Assembly (NCBI GenBank): GCA_963754645.1
Contig: CAVWGP010000005.1
Span: forward strand, 1 to 64,000
Source of the DNA: CAVWGP01 sp963754645
GTDB taxonomy: Bacteria; Pseudomonadota; Alphaproteobacteria; Bin65
Length of the DNA: 64,000 nt
Reading direction: 5' to 3'
In this document: one piece after another, positions 9,207-20,929 of the stretch
Layout of the letters: each line of letters starts with the position of its first letter
Numbering within the stretch: the first letter of the stretch is position 1
Position numbers and translations under genes: made by a program
The notes under the pieces: generated by a model
Databases searched by the model: none
What the model was told of the DNA's origin: nothing
Seen by the model: the letters and a program-made list of their open reading frames with translations, nothing else

Positions 9207-9701
9207 TTAAAGCACCGATTTGTGCACAAGGACGGCGACGGGCTTCTTGAAATTATAGGCCTGGACCAGCGCGCCGCCGATCGTCTCCTTGGCCTTGGCC
9301 ATGTCGTCGAGCAAATAGTGCTTGATGCCGAGCGCCTCCAGCACCGGCTCGGTAACCTGGCCCAGCTTGGGGAACGCCATGTCGCCGCGCGCGCCGGCAT
9401 AGAGGATCAGCAGCAGCATCGGAATTTCGAATTGCAGCGCCGTCGTCGTGAGGCCGTTGCAGGAATTGAGAAAGCCGGCATTCTGCATGAGCAGGACGCA
9501 GCGCTTGCCGGCGAGATAGCCGCCGGCGCAAACGCCGACGCCCTCCTCCTCGCGCGTCAGCGGCACATGGATGAGATCGTTGCTCGCCTCGATCGCCTCG
9601 ACGACGTTGACGAGGCTGCCATCGGGCAGCGAGGCGATCATGTTGATCCCGGCGCCGCGCAGGGCGGCGAGCAGCTTGTTGGCGTTTTCGGCCGACGGCA
9701 T
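9207..9701 (-). CDS. Split TPP-dependent decarboxylase, alpha subunit, ComD-like
   Basis: A 164-residue protein equal to the N-terminal (Pyr) domain of TPP decarboxylases. PLTREEEGVGVCAGGYLAG carries the conserved Glu that activates the thiamine aminopyrimidine; MQNAGFLNSCNGL is typical of sulfopyruvate/phosphonopyruvate decarboxylases. It contributes the second half of the active site with the adjacent beta subunit. Gap to the upstream ferritin-like gene is 18 bp. The start ATG at 9701 gives the usual family N-terminus (short helix then GINMIASLPDG). Function in coenzyme M synthesis is not implied: the family also acts in catabolism. Confidence 0.84.
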   Translation of the reverse strand: MPSAENANKLLAALRGAGINMIASLPDGSLVNVVEAIEASNDLIHVPLTREEEGVGVCAGGYLAGKRCVLLMQNAGFLNSCNGLTTTALQFEIPMLLLILYAGARGDMAFPKLGQVTEPVLEALGIKHYLLDDMAKAKETIGGALVQAYNFKKPVAVLVHKSVL

Positions 9702-9719
9702 TCGTTTTGTCCCCCGGAA

Positions 9720-10524
9720 CTAGGCGGCGATACCCGCCTTGGCGTAATCGAACGAAATCGGCGTCACGCGGCCCTGGCGCAGTTCGGCCAGGCGCGCTGG
9801 CGCCACCGGATTGCCGAACTGCGAATTGCGCATGTCGAAGCGGGCGCGCATCTGCTCGACCGAGAGTTCGGTCAAGGTCCGCCAATCGCCCGGCGCTGAT
9901 ATTCTCGCGGTCGAGGCCGATAATGCCCTTCAGCATATGGCCGAACTCGTCGTCGTAGACGAGATTGCACGCCTTCGCGATGGCGGCGTCGGCCGGCGTC
10001 TTGCCCGCGAGCTTGGCGCCTTCGGTGAACAGCGCGCAGTAGCCGCCCTCGGTCAGGCGGCAGGCGCGCATGCCGATGGCGCCGTGCTTGCGGCGATGCG
10101 CGCTGCGCAAATCGCCGAGCGCGTCGTTTTCCGGCCAGCTCGGCATGTCGCGCAGCATCATTGGATTGAGGCGCGGCTTGCCCGCGCCGTTGATCGCGTC
10201 GTAGGCGTCGGCGAAGGCGCAGTAATGCGCGAATTCGGCGTGCAGGCCTTCGGTGAGGTCGAGAATTTCGTAGCGGTCGATGCCCTGGTCGATCGTCTCG
10301 GCGACCGACAGCAGCTTCTTGAGCGTGCCGATGAAGAGGCCGGGATTTTCGTCGTCGAAGCCGTCCCAGAATTCCTTGCGCGCCTGGCGCGCGAGCCAGA
10401 GCAGGTCGCTTTCGCGCGTGCGCTTCGGCGATTGGAAGTAAGCGCGGACGATCTCCGCCTCGCCCGCCCAATAGGGCGACAGCGCCGCGATCAGACCCTC
10501 GAGACTCGTGCTCAGCTTCGTCAT
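9720..10524 (-). CDS. Putative ferritin-like diiron protein, frameshifted near 9,890
   Basis: About 268 residues when repaired. The clean part reads to residue ~210, then a one-base slip near 9,885-9,895 moves the true tail (WRTLTELSVEQMRARFDMR to a TAG at 9720-9722) into another frame, while the unrepaired frame runs on over the next gene. The protein is helical and has paired acidic/His motifs LHAEFAHY and YDDEFGHM, which look like ExxH-type ligands of a diiron four-helix bundle. I cannot name the family with certainty. First gene of the operon with the split TPP decarboxylase, so it may be an oxygenase or oxidase acting with it. Downstream gap 18 bp. Confidence 0.6.
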
Positions 10525-10603
10525 GTCGTCTCCCTCAATTCAGCGGCGACAAACTTAGGGACAATTGCAACGGCGGTCGAGTTGCCTGAACGCGCGGAAT
10601 ATC

Positions 10604-12275
10604 CTAACGGAATGTCGGATCGATCTCGACGTCGAGCAGATAGGGCTTGCCGGCCGCCAAGGCCGCCGGCAGCCGGCCGCGCACCGCGTCGAGCGTCGTC
10701 ACGCGCTCCGCCGCGACGCCGAGCGAGCCGGCGAGCGCCACGAAATCGATCGGCGGATCGGTCAAGTCCATGGCCACATAGTGCCCGGTCTGCGCCGAGT
10801 GGCCGCGCAGCGCGTCGGTGCGCTGCTTCAGAATCCGGTAGGAGCGATTGTTGAGGATGACATAGACGACGGCGATCCGGTCATGCGCCGCCGTCCACAG
10901 CGCCTGGATGTTGTACATCGCGCTGCCGTCGCCGATCAGGCCGACCACGGGCCGCGACGGATGGGCGAGCTTGATGCCGAGCGCCGCCGGCATGCCCCAG
11001 CCGATCCCGCCGCCGCGCATGCCATAGAAACTTTGCGGATCGTCGCTTTTCATGAAATGCCGGATGCCCGTGCTCGACGACAGCGATTCGTCGACGACGA
11101 TGGCCTCCGTGGGCAGCATCTCGCCGATCGCCTGCAGCAAGGCGAGCGGGCGGATCGGCAGCTTGCCGGCTTCGGCGCGCGCCTTGGCATGGAGCGCCGC
11201 GCGTTCGCCGGCGATCGCTTTGCGCACCGCCAGGTCGCGCGCGCGCGCCGCCTCGCGCTGGGCGGGCGACAGCCGCGCCGCCGTTTCGCGCAGGATTTCC
11301 GGCAGCGCCGATTTCGGATCGGCGAGAATGGCGGCGCGGGCCGGATAGTTCTTGCCGATCTCCCACGGATCGGTGTCGAGATGGATCACGTCCATGCCGC
11401 CGGGCAGCGGTTCGACCTCGGACGGCAGCGACATGGTGAAGAGATCGCCGCCGATGCTGAACAGCAGATCGTATTGCGTCAGGGTTTCGCGCATGACGGC
11501 GGCGACCCGCGCCATCGCCCCGCGAAACAGCGGATGCGACGCCGGGAACGAGGCCGTGCTCGGAATGCCCTCGGCATAGACCGGCGCGCCGAGCAGCTCG
11601 GCGAGCTGGCGCACTTCGTCATGCGCGCGCGATTGGGCAACAGCGTCGCCGGCGATGATGACCGGGCGCTTGGCGGCGGCGAGCAGCGCGGCGGCGGCGG
11701 CGATCGACGCCGGATCGCCGCGCATGGTTTGGGAAATTCGCGTCGGCGCGCCGAGATCGATATCGGCCTCTTCTTTCAGCACATCGGCGGGCAGCGAGAG
11801 GAAGACCGGCCCGGTCGGCGGCGCCAGCGCGGTTTTCGCGGCGCGATGGACAAGGCGCGGCAAATCCGCCAACCGCTGCGCCTCGACCGCCCATTTGACG
11901 AAGGGTCGCGCCATCGCCGGCAGATCGCCCCACAGGATCGGCTCGCTCGCAGCGTAACTCAAATCCTGCTGCCCGGCGGTGACGAGGATCGGCGCGCCGG
12001 CCTTTTGCGCGTCGTAGAGCATGCCCATCGCGTTGCCGAGGCCGGGCGCCACGTGAACATTGACGGCGGCGAGCTTGCCCGATGCCTGGGCGTAGCCGTC
12101 GGCCATGGCCATCACGGCGCCCTCCTGCAGGCCGAGGATGTAGCGCGGCGTGCTCTCGACCGCGAGCGCGTCCATCAGCGGCAACTCGGTCGTGCCCGGA
12201 TTGCCGAAGATGAAATCCACGCCTTCCTGCGCGCAACAGTTCGAGAAAGGCACGTCGTCCGGATATCACAGTCAT
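10604..12275 (-). CDS. TPP-requiring enzyme, benzoylformate-decarboxylase/acetolactate-synthase family, frameshift near 12,238
   Basis: A full-length (~556 residue) TPP enzyme with Pyr, central and PP domains. FGNPGTTELPLMDAL and LQEGAVMAMADGYA carry the catalytic Glu; LIGDGSAMYNIQALW to NN is the Mg-TPP motif. The best start is the ATG at 12275 (MTVISGRRAFLELL), but one base is missing in a GC run near 12,235-12,240, so the remainder lies in another frame. The decarboxylase branch (MdlC-like) acts on 2-keto acids such as benzoylformate; the exact substrate is unclear. Upstream of the ferritin-like/ComDE-like/CrtI-like operon by 79 bp, same strand. Divergent from the first ABC_sub_bind gene with a 177-bp gap that probably holds both promoters. 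Confidence 0.85.
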
Positions 12276-12452
12276 CGGTTTTCCCCGCCCGCCGGGCCGC
12301 GCTCCCTACGACGAAGGCCGTGGCATTGCAATGACGATGCCGATTTCGGCCCGGCGCTTCAATTCACGTAGCCGCCGGGCGGACGCTGGACCGCGGGCGC
12401 GCGAAAGTCCATCATTCGGGCCGGACCTAAGGATACTGTAAGCAGCACCGAT

Positions 12453-13427
12453 ATGAAGCGGCGTGATTTCATGATCCTTGGCGGCGCGGCGACGGCGTGG
12501 CCCGCCATGGCCGGCGCCCAGGCGATGCCGGTTGTCGGCTGGATCAATTCCGGCTCGCCCGCGGCGTTCGCCCAGCTGACGGCCGCGTTCCGCCAGGGCC
12601 TCAGCGAAGGCGGTTTCGTCGAAGGCCGCAACGTTGCGATCGAGTATCGCTGGGCCGACGGACAATACGAACGGCTGCCGGACATGATCGCCGATCTCGC
12701 CCGACGCAAGGTGGCCGTCATCGCCGCCACCGGAGGTTCCAACGTCGCCGCCGCGGCTCATTCGGCCACCAAGTCGATCCCCATCGTTCTTGTGACCGGC
12801 GGCGATCCGGTTCGGATGGGACTTATCGCCAGCCTCGCGAGGCCGGGCGGGAACATTACCGGCGCCGGCAATTTTACCACCGAGCTCGATGCGAAACGAT
12901 TCGAAGTCCTGCACTCCCTGCTTCCGAGCGTCGGTTCGATCGCCTTCCTGCGGAATCCGGAGCGGCAATTCGCGGACGAGCAGCGCCAGGCCGTCGAGGC
13001 TGCGGCGGCGCAGGCGCGAATAGGGCTGTTCGTCGTCGATGCCGCGACTCCGGCCGAAATCGACCGCGCGCTTGCAAGCATCGCGCAACGGCAGGCCGGC
13101 GCGCTCCTTGTTGGCGCCGACCCGTTCTTTTTCAGCCGGCGCGAGCAAATCGTCGCCCTCGCCGCGCACTTGCGCATCCCGGCGATCTACGAATGGCGCG
13201 ATTTCGTGGCGCTTGGCGGCCTGATGAGCTACGGCTCGATCCTCGCCGACGCCTATCGCCAAGCCGGCCTTTACACCGCGCGGATACTGAAGGGCGCCAG
13301 GCCCGCCGACCTGCCCTTCGTCCGATCGACGCGCTTCGAAATGGTCGTCAACCTCAAGACGGCGAAGGCTTTGGGCCTTACGATTCCGCCCGCGATCCTG
13401 CTGCGCGCCGACGAGGTGATCGAATGA
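12453..13427 (+). CDS. ABC transporter substrate-binding protein, ABC_sub_bind family, copy 1
   Basis: Periplasmic binding protein of 324 residues with a Tat-like signal (MKRRDFMILGGAATAWP, then AGAQA cleavage region). Family marks: WINSGSP opening, EGRNVAIEYRWADGQYERLP, SLARPGGNITG in the hinge, GLMSYG and the C-terminal KTAKALGLTIPPAILLRADEVIE. Relatives bind tryptophan, tyrosine or other small molecules, but most are uncharacterised. First of four tandem paralogues joined by ATGA overlaps. No permease or ATPase follows; the fifth coupled gene is a histidine kinase. The reading frame is intact. Confidence 0.9.
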   Translation: MKRRDFMILGGAATAWPAMAGAQAMPVVGWINSGSPAAFAQLTAAFRQGLSEGGFVEGRNVAIEYRWADGQYERLPDMIADLARRKVAVIAATGGSNVAAAAHSATKSIPIVLVTGGDPVRMGLIASLARPGGNITGAGNFTTELDAKRFEVLHSLLPSVGSIAFLRNPERQFADEQRQAVEAAAAQARIGLFVVDAATPAEIDRALASIAQRQAGALLVGADPFFFSRREQIVALAAHLRIPAIYEWRDFVALGGLMSYGSILADAYRQAGLYTARILKGARPADLPFVRSTRFEMVVNLKTAKALGLTIPPAILLRADEVIE

Positions 13428-14440
13428 TCGCCCGCGATCGAACGACCGCGCACGATCGAACGCGATCCAAGGCGCGCCGCTTGGTGGCGGCGGGCGTCGG
13501 CGCGCTTCTTCTCGCCGGCGGACCATGCGCGGCGCAGGACACGAAGGTGAAGTCCTACCGCATCGGCGTGCTTTCGCCCTCGGTCGTCTCGATGGAATTG
13601 ACGCGCCGCGACACGTTGCCGGAGTTGGCGCGGCACGGCTTCGTCGAAGGCCGCAATTTGACGGTCGATTTCGGTCCGGCTGCCCTCGCCGAATTGCCCG
13701 CCCGGATGCGCGACCTGCTCGCGGCCAAGCCGGACGCGATCGTCGCCATCGGCGGCGATGCCTTGGCTACGGCCCAGGCCGCGACCCGCGCGGTGCCGAT
13801 CGTGAGCTTCGGCCCCGATCCGGTTGCCATGGGATTCGCGCAAAGCCTGGCGCGGCCCGGCGGCAACGTGACCGGCATCGTCATTCTTGCCACCGAGCTC
13901 GACGGCAAGCGCTTGCAGCTCCTGCACGAGATGGTGCCGGCGGCGCGCCGCTTTGCGGCCCTGATGCGGCCGGCTTGGGCCAATCGCGAGGCGAGCGAGC
14001 GCGAGATGCGCGCCGTCGCCGGCACCTTGGGCATCACGCTGCGGATATTCGAGGCCGAGGGTGTTGCCACGTATCCGGCGGCATTCGCGGCGATGCGCGC
14101 CGCCGACATCGAAGCGCTCGCGGTCGTTGCCGATCCGATCTTGTATCGCGACACGGCCGAGATCGTGGCCGAGGCCCGTTCGGCGCGGCTGCCGACCATG
14201 TGCCAATGGGCGGAAATGGCGGCGGCGGGCTGCCTCCTGAGCTACGGCCCCAGCCTCGCCGCGTCGCGCCGGCGCGTCGGCGAATACACCGCCCAGATCC
14301 TCAAAGGCGCCAAGCCCGCCGATCTCCCGGTCGAGCAGCCGACCCGGTTCGAGCTGGTCCTCAACATGAAAGCGGCGAAGGCGCTCGGCGTCGCGATCCC
14401 GCCCTCAATCCTGGCCCGTGCCGATGAGGTGATCGAATGA
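13424..14440 (+). CDS. ABC transporter substrate-binding protein, ABC_sub_bind family, copy 2
   Basis: A 338-residue paralogue of the preceding gene; its ATG overlaps the previous stop (ATGA at 13424-13427). The N-terminal region has a charged lead (RDRTTAHDRTRSKARR), then a hydrophobic segment AAGVGALLLAGGPCAAQ that fits a Sec signal; a Cys near the cleavage site could allow lipidation, though it is not a clean lipobox. The conserved core SLARPGGNVTG, CLLSYGPS and KAAKALGVAIPPSILARADEVIE is present. Divergent in the ligand pocket from copy 1 (YRIGVLSPSV opening, MCQWAEMAAAG), so probably a different ligand. Coupled to copy 3 downstream by another ATGA. Confidence 0.88.
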   Translation: MIARDRTTAHDRTRSKARRLVAAGVGALLLAGGPCAAQDTKVKSYRIGVLSPSVVSMELTRRDTLPELARHGFVEGRNLTVDFGPAALAELPARMRDLLAAKPDAIVAIGGDALATAQAATRAVPIVSFGPDPVAMGFAQSLARPGGNVTGIVILATELDGKRLQLLHEMVPAARRFAALMRPAWANREASEREMRAVAGTLGITLRIFEAEGVATYPAAFAAMRAADIEALAVVADPILYRDTAEIVAEARSARLPTMCQWAEMAAAGCLLSYGPSLAASRRRVGEYTAQILKGAKPADLPVEQPTRFELVLNMKAAKALGVAIPPSILARADEVIE

Positions 14441-15437
14441 ACGCCCGTGATCGAAAGATAAGCGACGAACGAACGATGCGCCGTCGCGAATTCCTTGGCG
14501 GGAGTGCCGCCGTTTTCGGCGCAGCGGCGGCGCCCGCCCTCGCCCAGCCCGCGGCCAGGCTCACGGTCGGCTGGCTGACCGAGTCGGCGCATCCGTTCCT
14601 CGCCGTGTTTCGCCGCGCGCTCGAAGAGCGCGGCTATCGCGAGCCCGGCGACCCTCGCCATTCTCGAGCGTTATTCCGCCGGCGAGGACGGGCCGTTTCC
14701 CGGCGCTAATCGACGAGCTGGTCGCCGCCCGCTGCGACGTCCTCGCGGTTTCGGGATCGAGCGCCTTCGCCGCCGTCTATCGGCACAAGACGCGCATCCC
14801 GGTCGCTTTCGTGACCTCGCTCGGCTTTGCCGGCAGCGAGATCAACTATGCGCGGCCAGGTCGTAATTTCACCGGCATCGCGCTGCAATTCGATCAAGTC
14901 GCATCGAAATGGCCCGAGCTGCTCAAGACGGCGTTTCCGGCGATGAAACGCATCGGCATCGCGACCAACGAGGCGCCGTCGGTCGAGCTGCAGGTCGGCG
15001 CGGCGGCGGAAACGGCGCGCGCGCTCGGCATCGACCTCGTTCGCGTCCGCATGCGCCAGCCCGACGAGATCGCGCCGGCCCTGGCCAAGGCCAAGGCCGA
15101 CGGCATCGAAGGGTTCATCGTCGCCTCGTCGCCATTTTTTGCCGCGGAGCGTCACGCCCTCGTCGCCGAGGCGGCGGCGCTGAAGCTGCCGGCCATCTAT
15201 GAGCATCGGGCCTTCGTCGAGGCCGGCGGCCTCATGTCGTACGGCGCGAACCTCGCCGGGCCGTTCCGCCAGATGGCCGAGCTCGTCATCCGTATCCATC
15301 GCGGCGCCAAGCCGGGCGAGATTCCGATCGAGCAAGTCAGCCGGATCGAGCTCGTCGTCAACCTGCGAACCGCCAAGGCCCAAGGCATCGAGCTGCCGCC
15401 GGCGATTCTCCTGCGCGCGGACGAGGCCATCGAATGA
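14437..15437 (+). CDS. ABC transporter substrate-binding protein, ABC_sub_bind family, copy 3, two frameshifts
   Basis: Third paralogue. A Tat-like signal (MRRREFLGGSAAVFGAAAAP; the Met 15 codons in may be the real start) leads to LTVGWLTESAHPF. Two one-base gains, near 14,647 and in the TTTCCC run at ~14,698-14,701, move the frame twice. Repaired, it reads ATLAILERYSAGEDG, then PALIDELVAARCDVLAV, then the long clean segment from FVTSLGFAG to LLRADEAIE. The repaired length is close to its paralogues, so I regard this as a functional gene with sequence errors rather than a pseudogene, though natural decay cannot be excluded. Both ends keep the ATGA overlaps. Confidence 0.78.
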
Positions 15438-16434
15438 AGAGAATTTTTCCCCGGCGCGCGTTTCTCTGCGGCGGAGCAGCGCTCGGCGCGGGCCTGCTGC
15501 CGGCGGCGGCGCGGGCCGAGCGGCACGGGAGGATGCCAGTCCTCGGCTATATCGCGATCGGCAAACGCGCGACGGTCGAGCAGTCGGCCTTCTACCGCGC
15601 CTTCCATGAGCGGCTCGCGGCGCTCGGCTGGGTGCCGGGGCGCACGATCGCGATCGAATATCGATTTGCCGAGGAGGAGCCGGCGCGTTTGCCCGCGCTC
15701 GCGCGCGAGCTCGTCGCCCGCAAGGTCGATGTCATTTTCGCCTCGCAGCGCCCGACCATCGGCCCGGTGCGCGACGCGACGCGCAGCATCCCGGCGGTCT
15801 TCATGTCGCTCGGCGATCCGGTGGCCGAGGGCTGGGTCGCGAGCCTCGCGCGGCCCGGCGGCAATCTGACCGGCGTCGCCGGCCAATCGCCCGATCTCGC
15901 CGGCAAGCGCATTCAGTTCCTGCGCGAGTTCGTCCCCGCGCTCAGCACGGTCGGCGTGCTGTGGAACTCGGCCAACAGCGCCGAGATCGTCGGCGTGCGC
16001 GCGATGCAGGCGGTCGGCCGCGCGCACGGCATTGCCGTCGAACTGGCGACGGTAACGGGGCCCGCCGAGCTGGCACAGGCCGTCGCCGCCATCGCCGGCG
16101 GACGTAGCCAGGGCCTCGTCGTGTTGCCCGATCCGACGCTGGTCGCCTATCGCGAGCTGCTCGTCCGCCTGGTCAACGAGCGGCGATTGCCCGCGATCTA
16201 CATGGAATCGAGCTTCGTCGCCGCGGGCGGGCTCATGTCCTATTCGCCGAGCCTCTCGACCATGTTCCGCCGCGCCGCCGAATATGTCGACCGCATCCTG
16301 CGCGGCGCCAAGCCCGAGGACCTGCCGGTCGAGCAGCCGACCAAGTTCGAGCTCATCGTCAACCTCAAGACGGCCAAGGAGCTCGGCCTGACCGTCCCGC
16401 CGTCGATCCTGGCCCGTGCCGACGAGATTCTCGA

Positions 16435-16438
<4 letters not shown>
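15434..16438 (+). CDS. ABC transporter substrate-binding protein, ABC_sub_bind family, copy 4
   Basis: A 334-residue paralogue with a twin-arginine style signal (KRIFPRRAFLCGGAALGAG) and cleavage near AAARA. Family marks include GRTIAIEYRFAEEEPARLP, SLARPGGNLTGV, GLMSYSPS and KTAKELGLTVPPSILARADEILE. Frame is clean. It overlaps copy 3 by ATGA and the histidine kinase gene by ATGA (16435-16438), so receptor and kinase are translated as a unit. This coupling suggests the binding proteins could report ligand occupancy to the kinase's periplasmic domain, although direct transport with an unlinked ABC system is the more conventional reading. Confidence 0.9.
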
Positions 16439-19394
<2,956 letters not shown>

Positions 19395-19398
<4 letters not shown>

Positions 19399-19769
19399 CC
19401 AAGCGCATCCTGGTCATCGAGGACCAGGAAGACAATCGCGCGATCCTGCGCGATCTCTTATCCGCTGCCGGCTACGGCTATATCGAGGCGGTAACCGGCG
19501 AGGACGGCGTCGCCGCTGCCGCGCGCGAGAAGCCGGATCTCATCCTGATGGACATCCAGTTGCCGCAGATCGACGGCTACGAAGCGACGCGGCGCATCAA
19601 AGCGATCGCCGCGTTGAGCGCGATACCGATCATCGCCGTAACCTCCTACGCGCTGAGCGGCGACGAGGCCAAAGCGCGCGCCGCCGGCTGCGACGATTAC
19701 GTCACCAAGCCCTACAGCCCGCGCGCGCTGCTCGCCAAGGTGCGCCACTTCGTGCCGCCGGAGAGCTAG
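19395..19769 (+). CDS. Single-domain response regulator (CheY-like)
   Basis: 124 residues, receiver domain only. ILVIEDQEDNRAILRDLL supplies the acidic pair, D53 in LILMDIQLPQIDGYEATRR is the phosphorylation site, and VTSYAL and YVTKPYSP supply the conserved Thr/Ser and Lys. Its ATG overlaps the kinase stop (ATGA-type, 19395-19398), so it is the cognate phosphoryl acceptor or a relay element. With no output domain it must act by protein contact or relay onward, most simply to the receiver-cyclase encoded 2 bp downstream. Confidence 0.93.
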
Positions 19770-19771
19770 GC

Positions 19772-20914
19772 TTGCGCAATCCGGCGCGCATCCTGATCGC
19801 CGACGACAACGAGGCGAATGTCGACATCCTGGCGACCCGGCTCGGCGCCCAGGGCTACGAAACCGTCGTCGCGCGCGACGGCGAGGAGGCGCTGGCCAAA
19901 GCGCGGGCCGATCTGCCGGATCTGATCCTGCTCGACATCATGATGCCCAAGATCGACGGCGTCGAAGTCTGCCGGCGCCTCAGGGCCGACGCCGCCCTGC
20001 CGTTCATGCCGATCATCCTGGTGACGGCGAAGGCCGATACCAAGGACGTGATCGCCGGCCTCGATGCCGGCGCCGACGAATATCTCACCAAGCCGATCGA
20101 CCAGGCCGCGCTGGTGGCGCGCGTGCGCTCGATCCTGCGCACCAAGGCGCTGCACGACACGGTCGATGAGCAAAAGCGGCGCCTCGCGGCGCAAGCGGAG
20201 GAACTCGCCGCCTGGAACAAATCGCTCGAAGCGCGCGTCGCGGCGCAGGTCGGCGAACTCGAGCGCATCGGCCGGCTGCGGCGCTTCCTGCCGGCGCAAG
20301 TCGCCGACGCGATCGTGACCGAAGGCGAAGCCGGCGAAAAAATGCTCGCCAGCCACCGGCGCGAGATCACCGTCGTGTTCTGCGATCTGCGCGGCTTCAC
20401 CGGCTTCGCCGAAACCGCCGAGCCCGAGGAAGTGATCGGCGTGCTCCGCGAGTATCACGCCGCGCTCGGGCCGGCGATCCAAAAGCACGAGGGCACGCTC
20501 GAACGCTTCATCGGCGACGGGCTGGTGGTCCTGTTCAACGACCCGGTGCCGTGCCCGGATCATTCGGCCCGCGCCGTGCGCATGGCGCTCGAGATGCGCG
20601 GGGCGGTGTCGGGCCTGATCGCGCGCTGGCAAAAGAAGGGCCACGATCTCGGCTTCGGCGTCGGCATCGCCGAAGGCTATGCCACGCTGGGCCGCGTCGG
20701 CTTCGAGGGACGCCACGACTACATGGCGGTGGGCACGGTGTGCAATCTCGGCGCGCGCCTGTGCGCCGCCGCCAAGCCCGGCGAAATCCTGGTCAGCGGC
20801 CGCGTCGCCGACGCCGTCGCGGCCACGACCGAACTGCGCGATTGCGGCACGCTGGCGCTCAAAGGCCTGGCGCGGCCGGTCGCCGTATCCGCGGTCGAAC
20901 GGCCCAAAGCGTAG
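19772..20914 (+). CDS. Response regulator with class III adenylate/guanylate cyclase output
   Basis: 380 residues. Receiver domain (1-120; phospho-Asp D55 in LILLDIMMPKIDG), a coiled coil (~125-170, rich in EQKRRLAAQAEEL-type heptads), then a class III cyclase catalytic domain (~190-370). The two metal-binding Asp residues are visible: D205 in FCDLRGFTGF and D249 in FIGDGLVVLFND. A TTG start at 19772, two bases after the previous stop, gives the natural receiver N-terminus (RNPARILIADDNEAN). Phosphorylation by the upstream kinase would tune cAMP (or cGMP) production. Ends 15 bp from the convergent hydrolase gene. Confidence 0.92.
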   Translation: MRNPARILIADDNEANVDILATRLGAQGYETVVARDGEEALAKARADLPDLILLDIMMPKIDGVEVCRRLRADAALPFMPIILVTAKADTKDVIAGLDAGADEYLTKPIDQAALVARVRSILRTKALHDTVDEQKRRLAAQAEELAAWNKSLEARVAAQVGELERIGRLRRFLPAQVADAIVTEGEAGEKMLASHRREITVVFCDLRGFTGFAETAEPEEVIGVLREYHAALGPAIQKHEGTLERFIGDGLVVLFNDPVPCPDHSARAVRMALEMRGAVSGLIARWQKKGHDLGFGVGIAEGYATLGRVGFEGRHDYMAVGTVCNLGARLCAAAKPGEILVSGRVADAVAATTELRDCGTLALKGLARPVAVSAVERPKA

Positions 20915-20929
20915 TCGGGCGCCGCCGCT

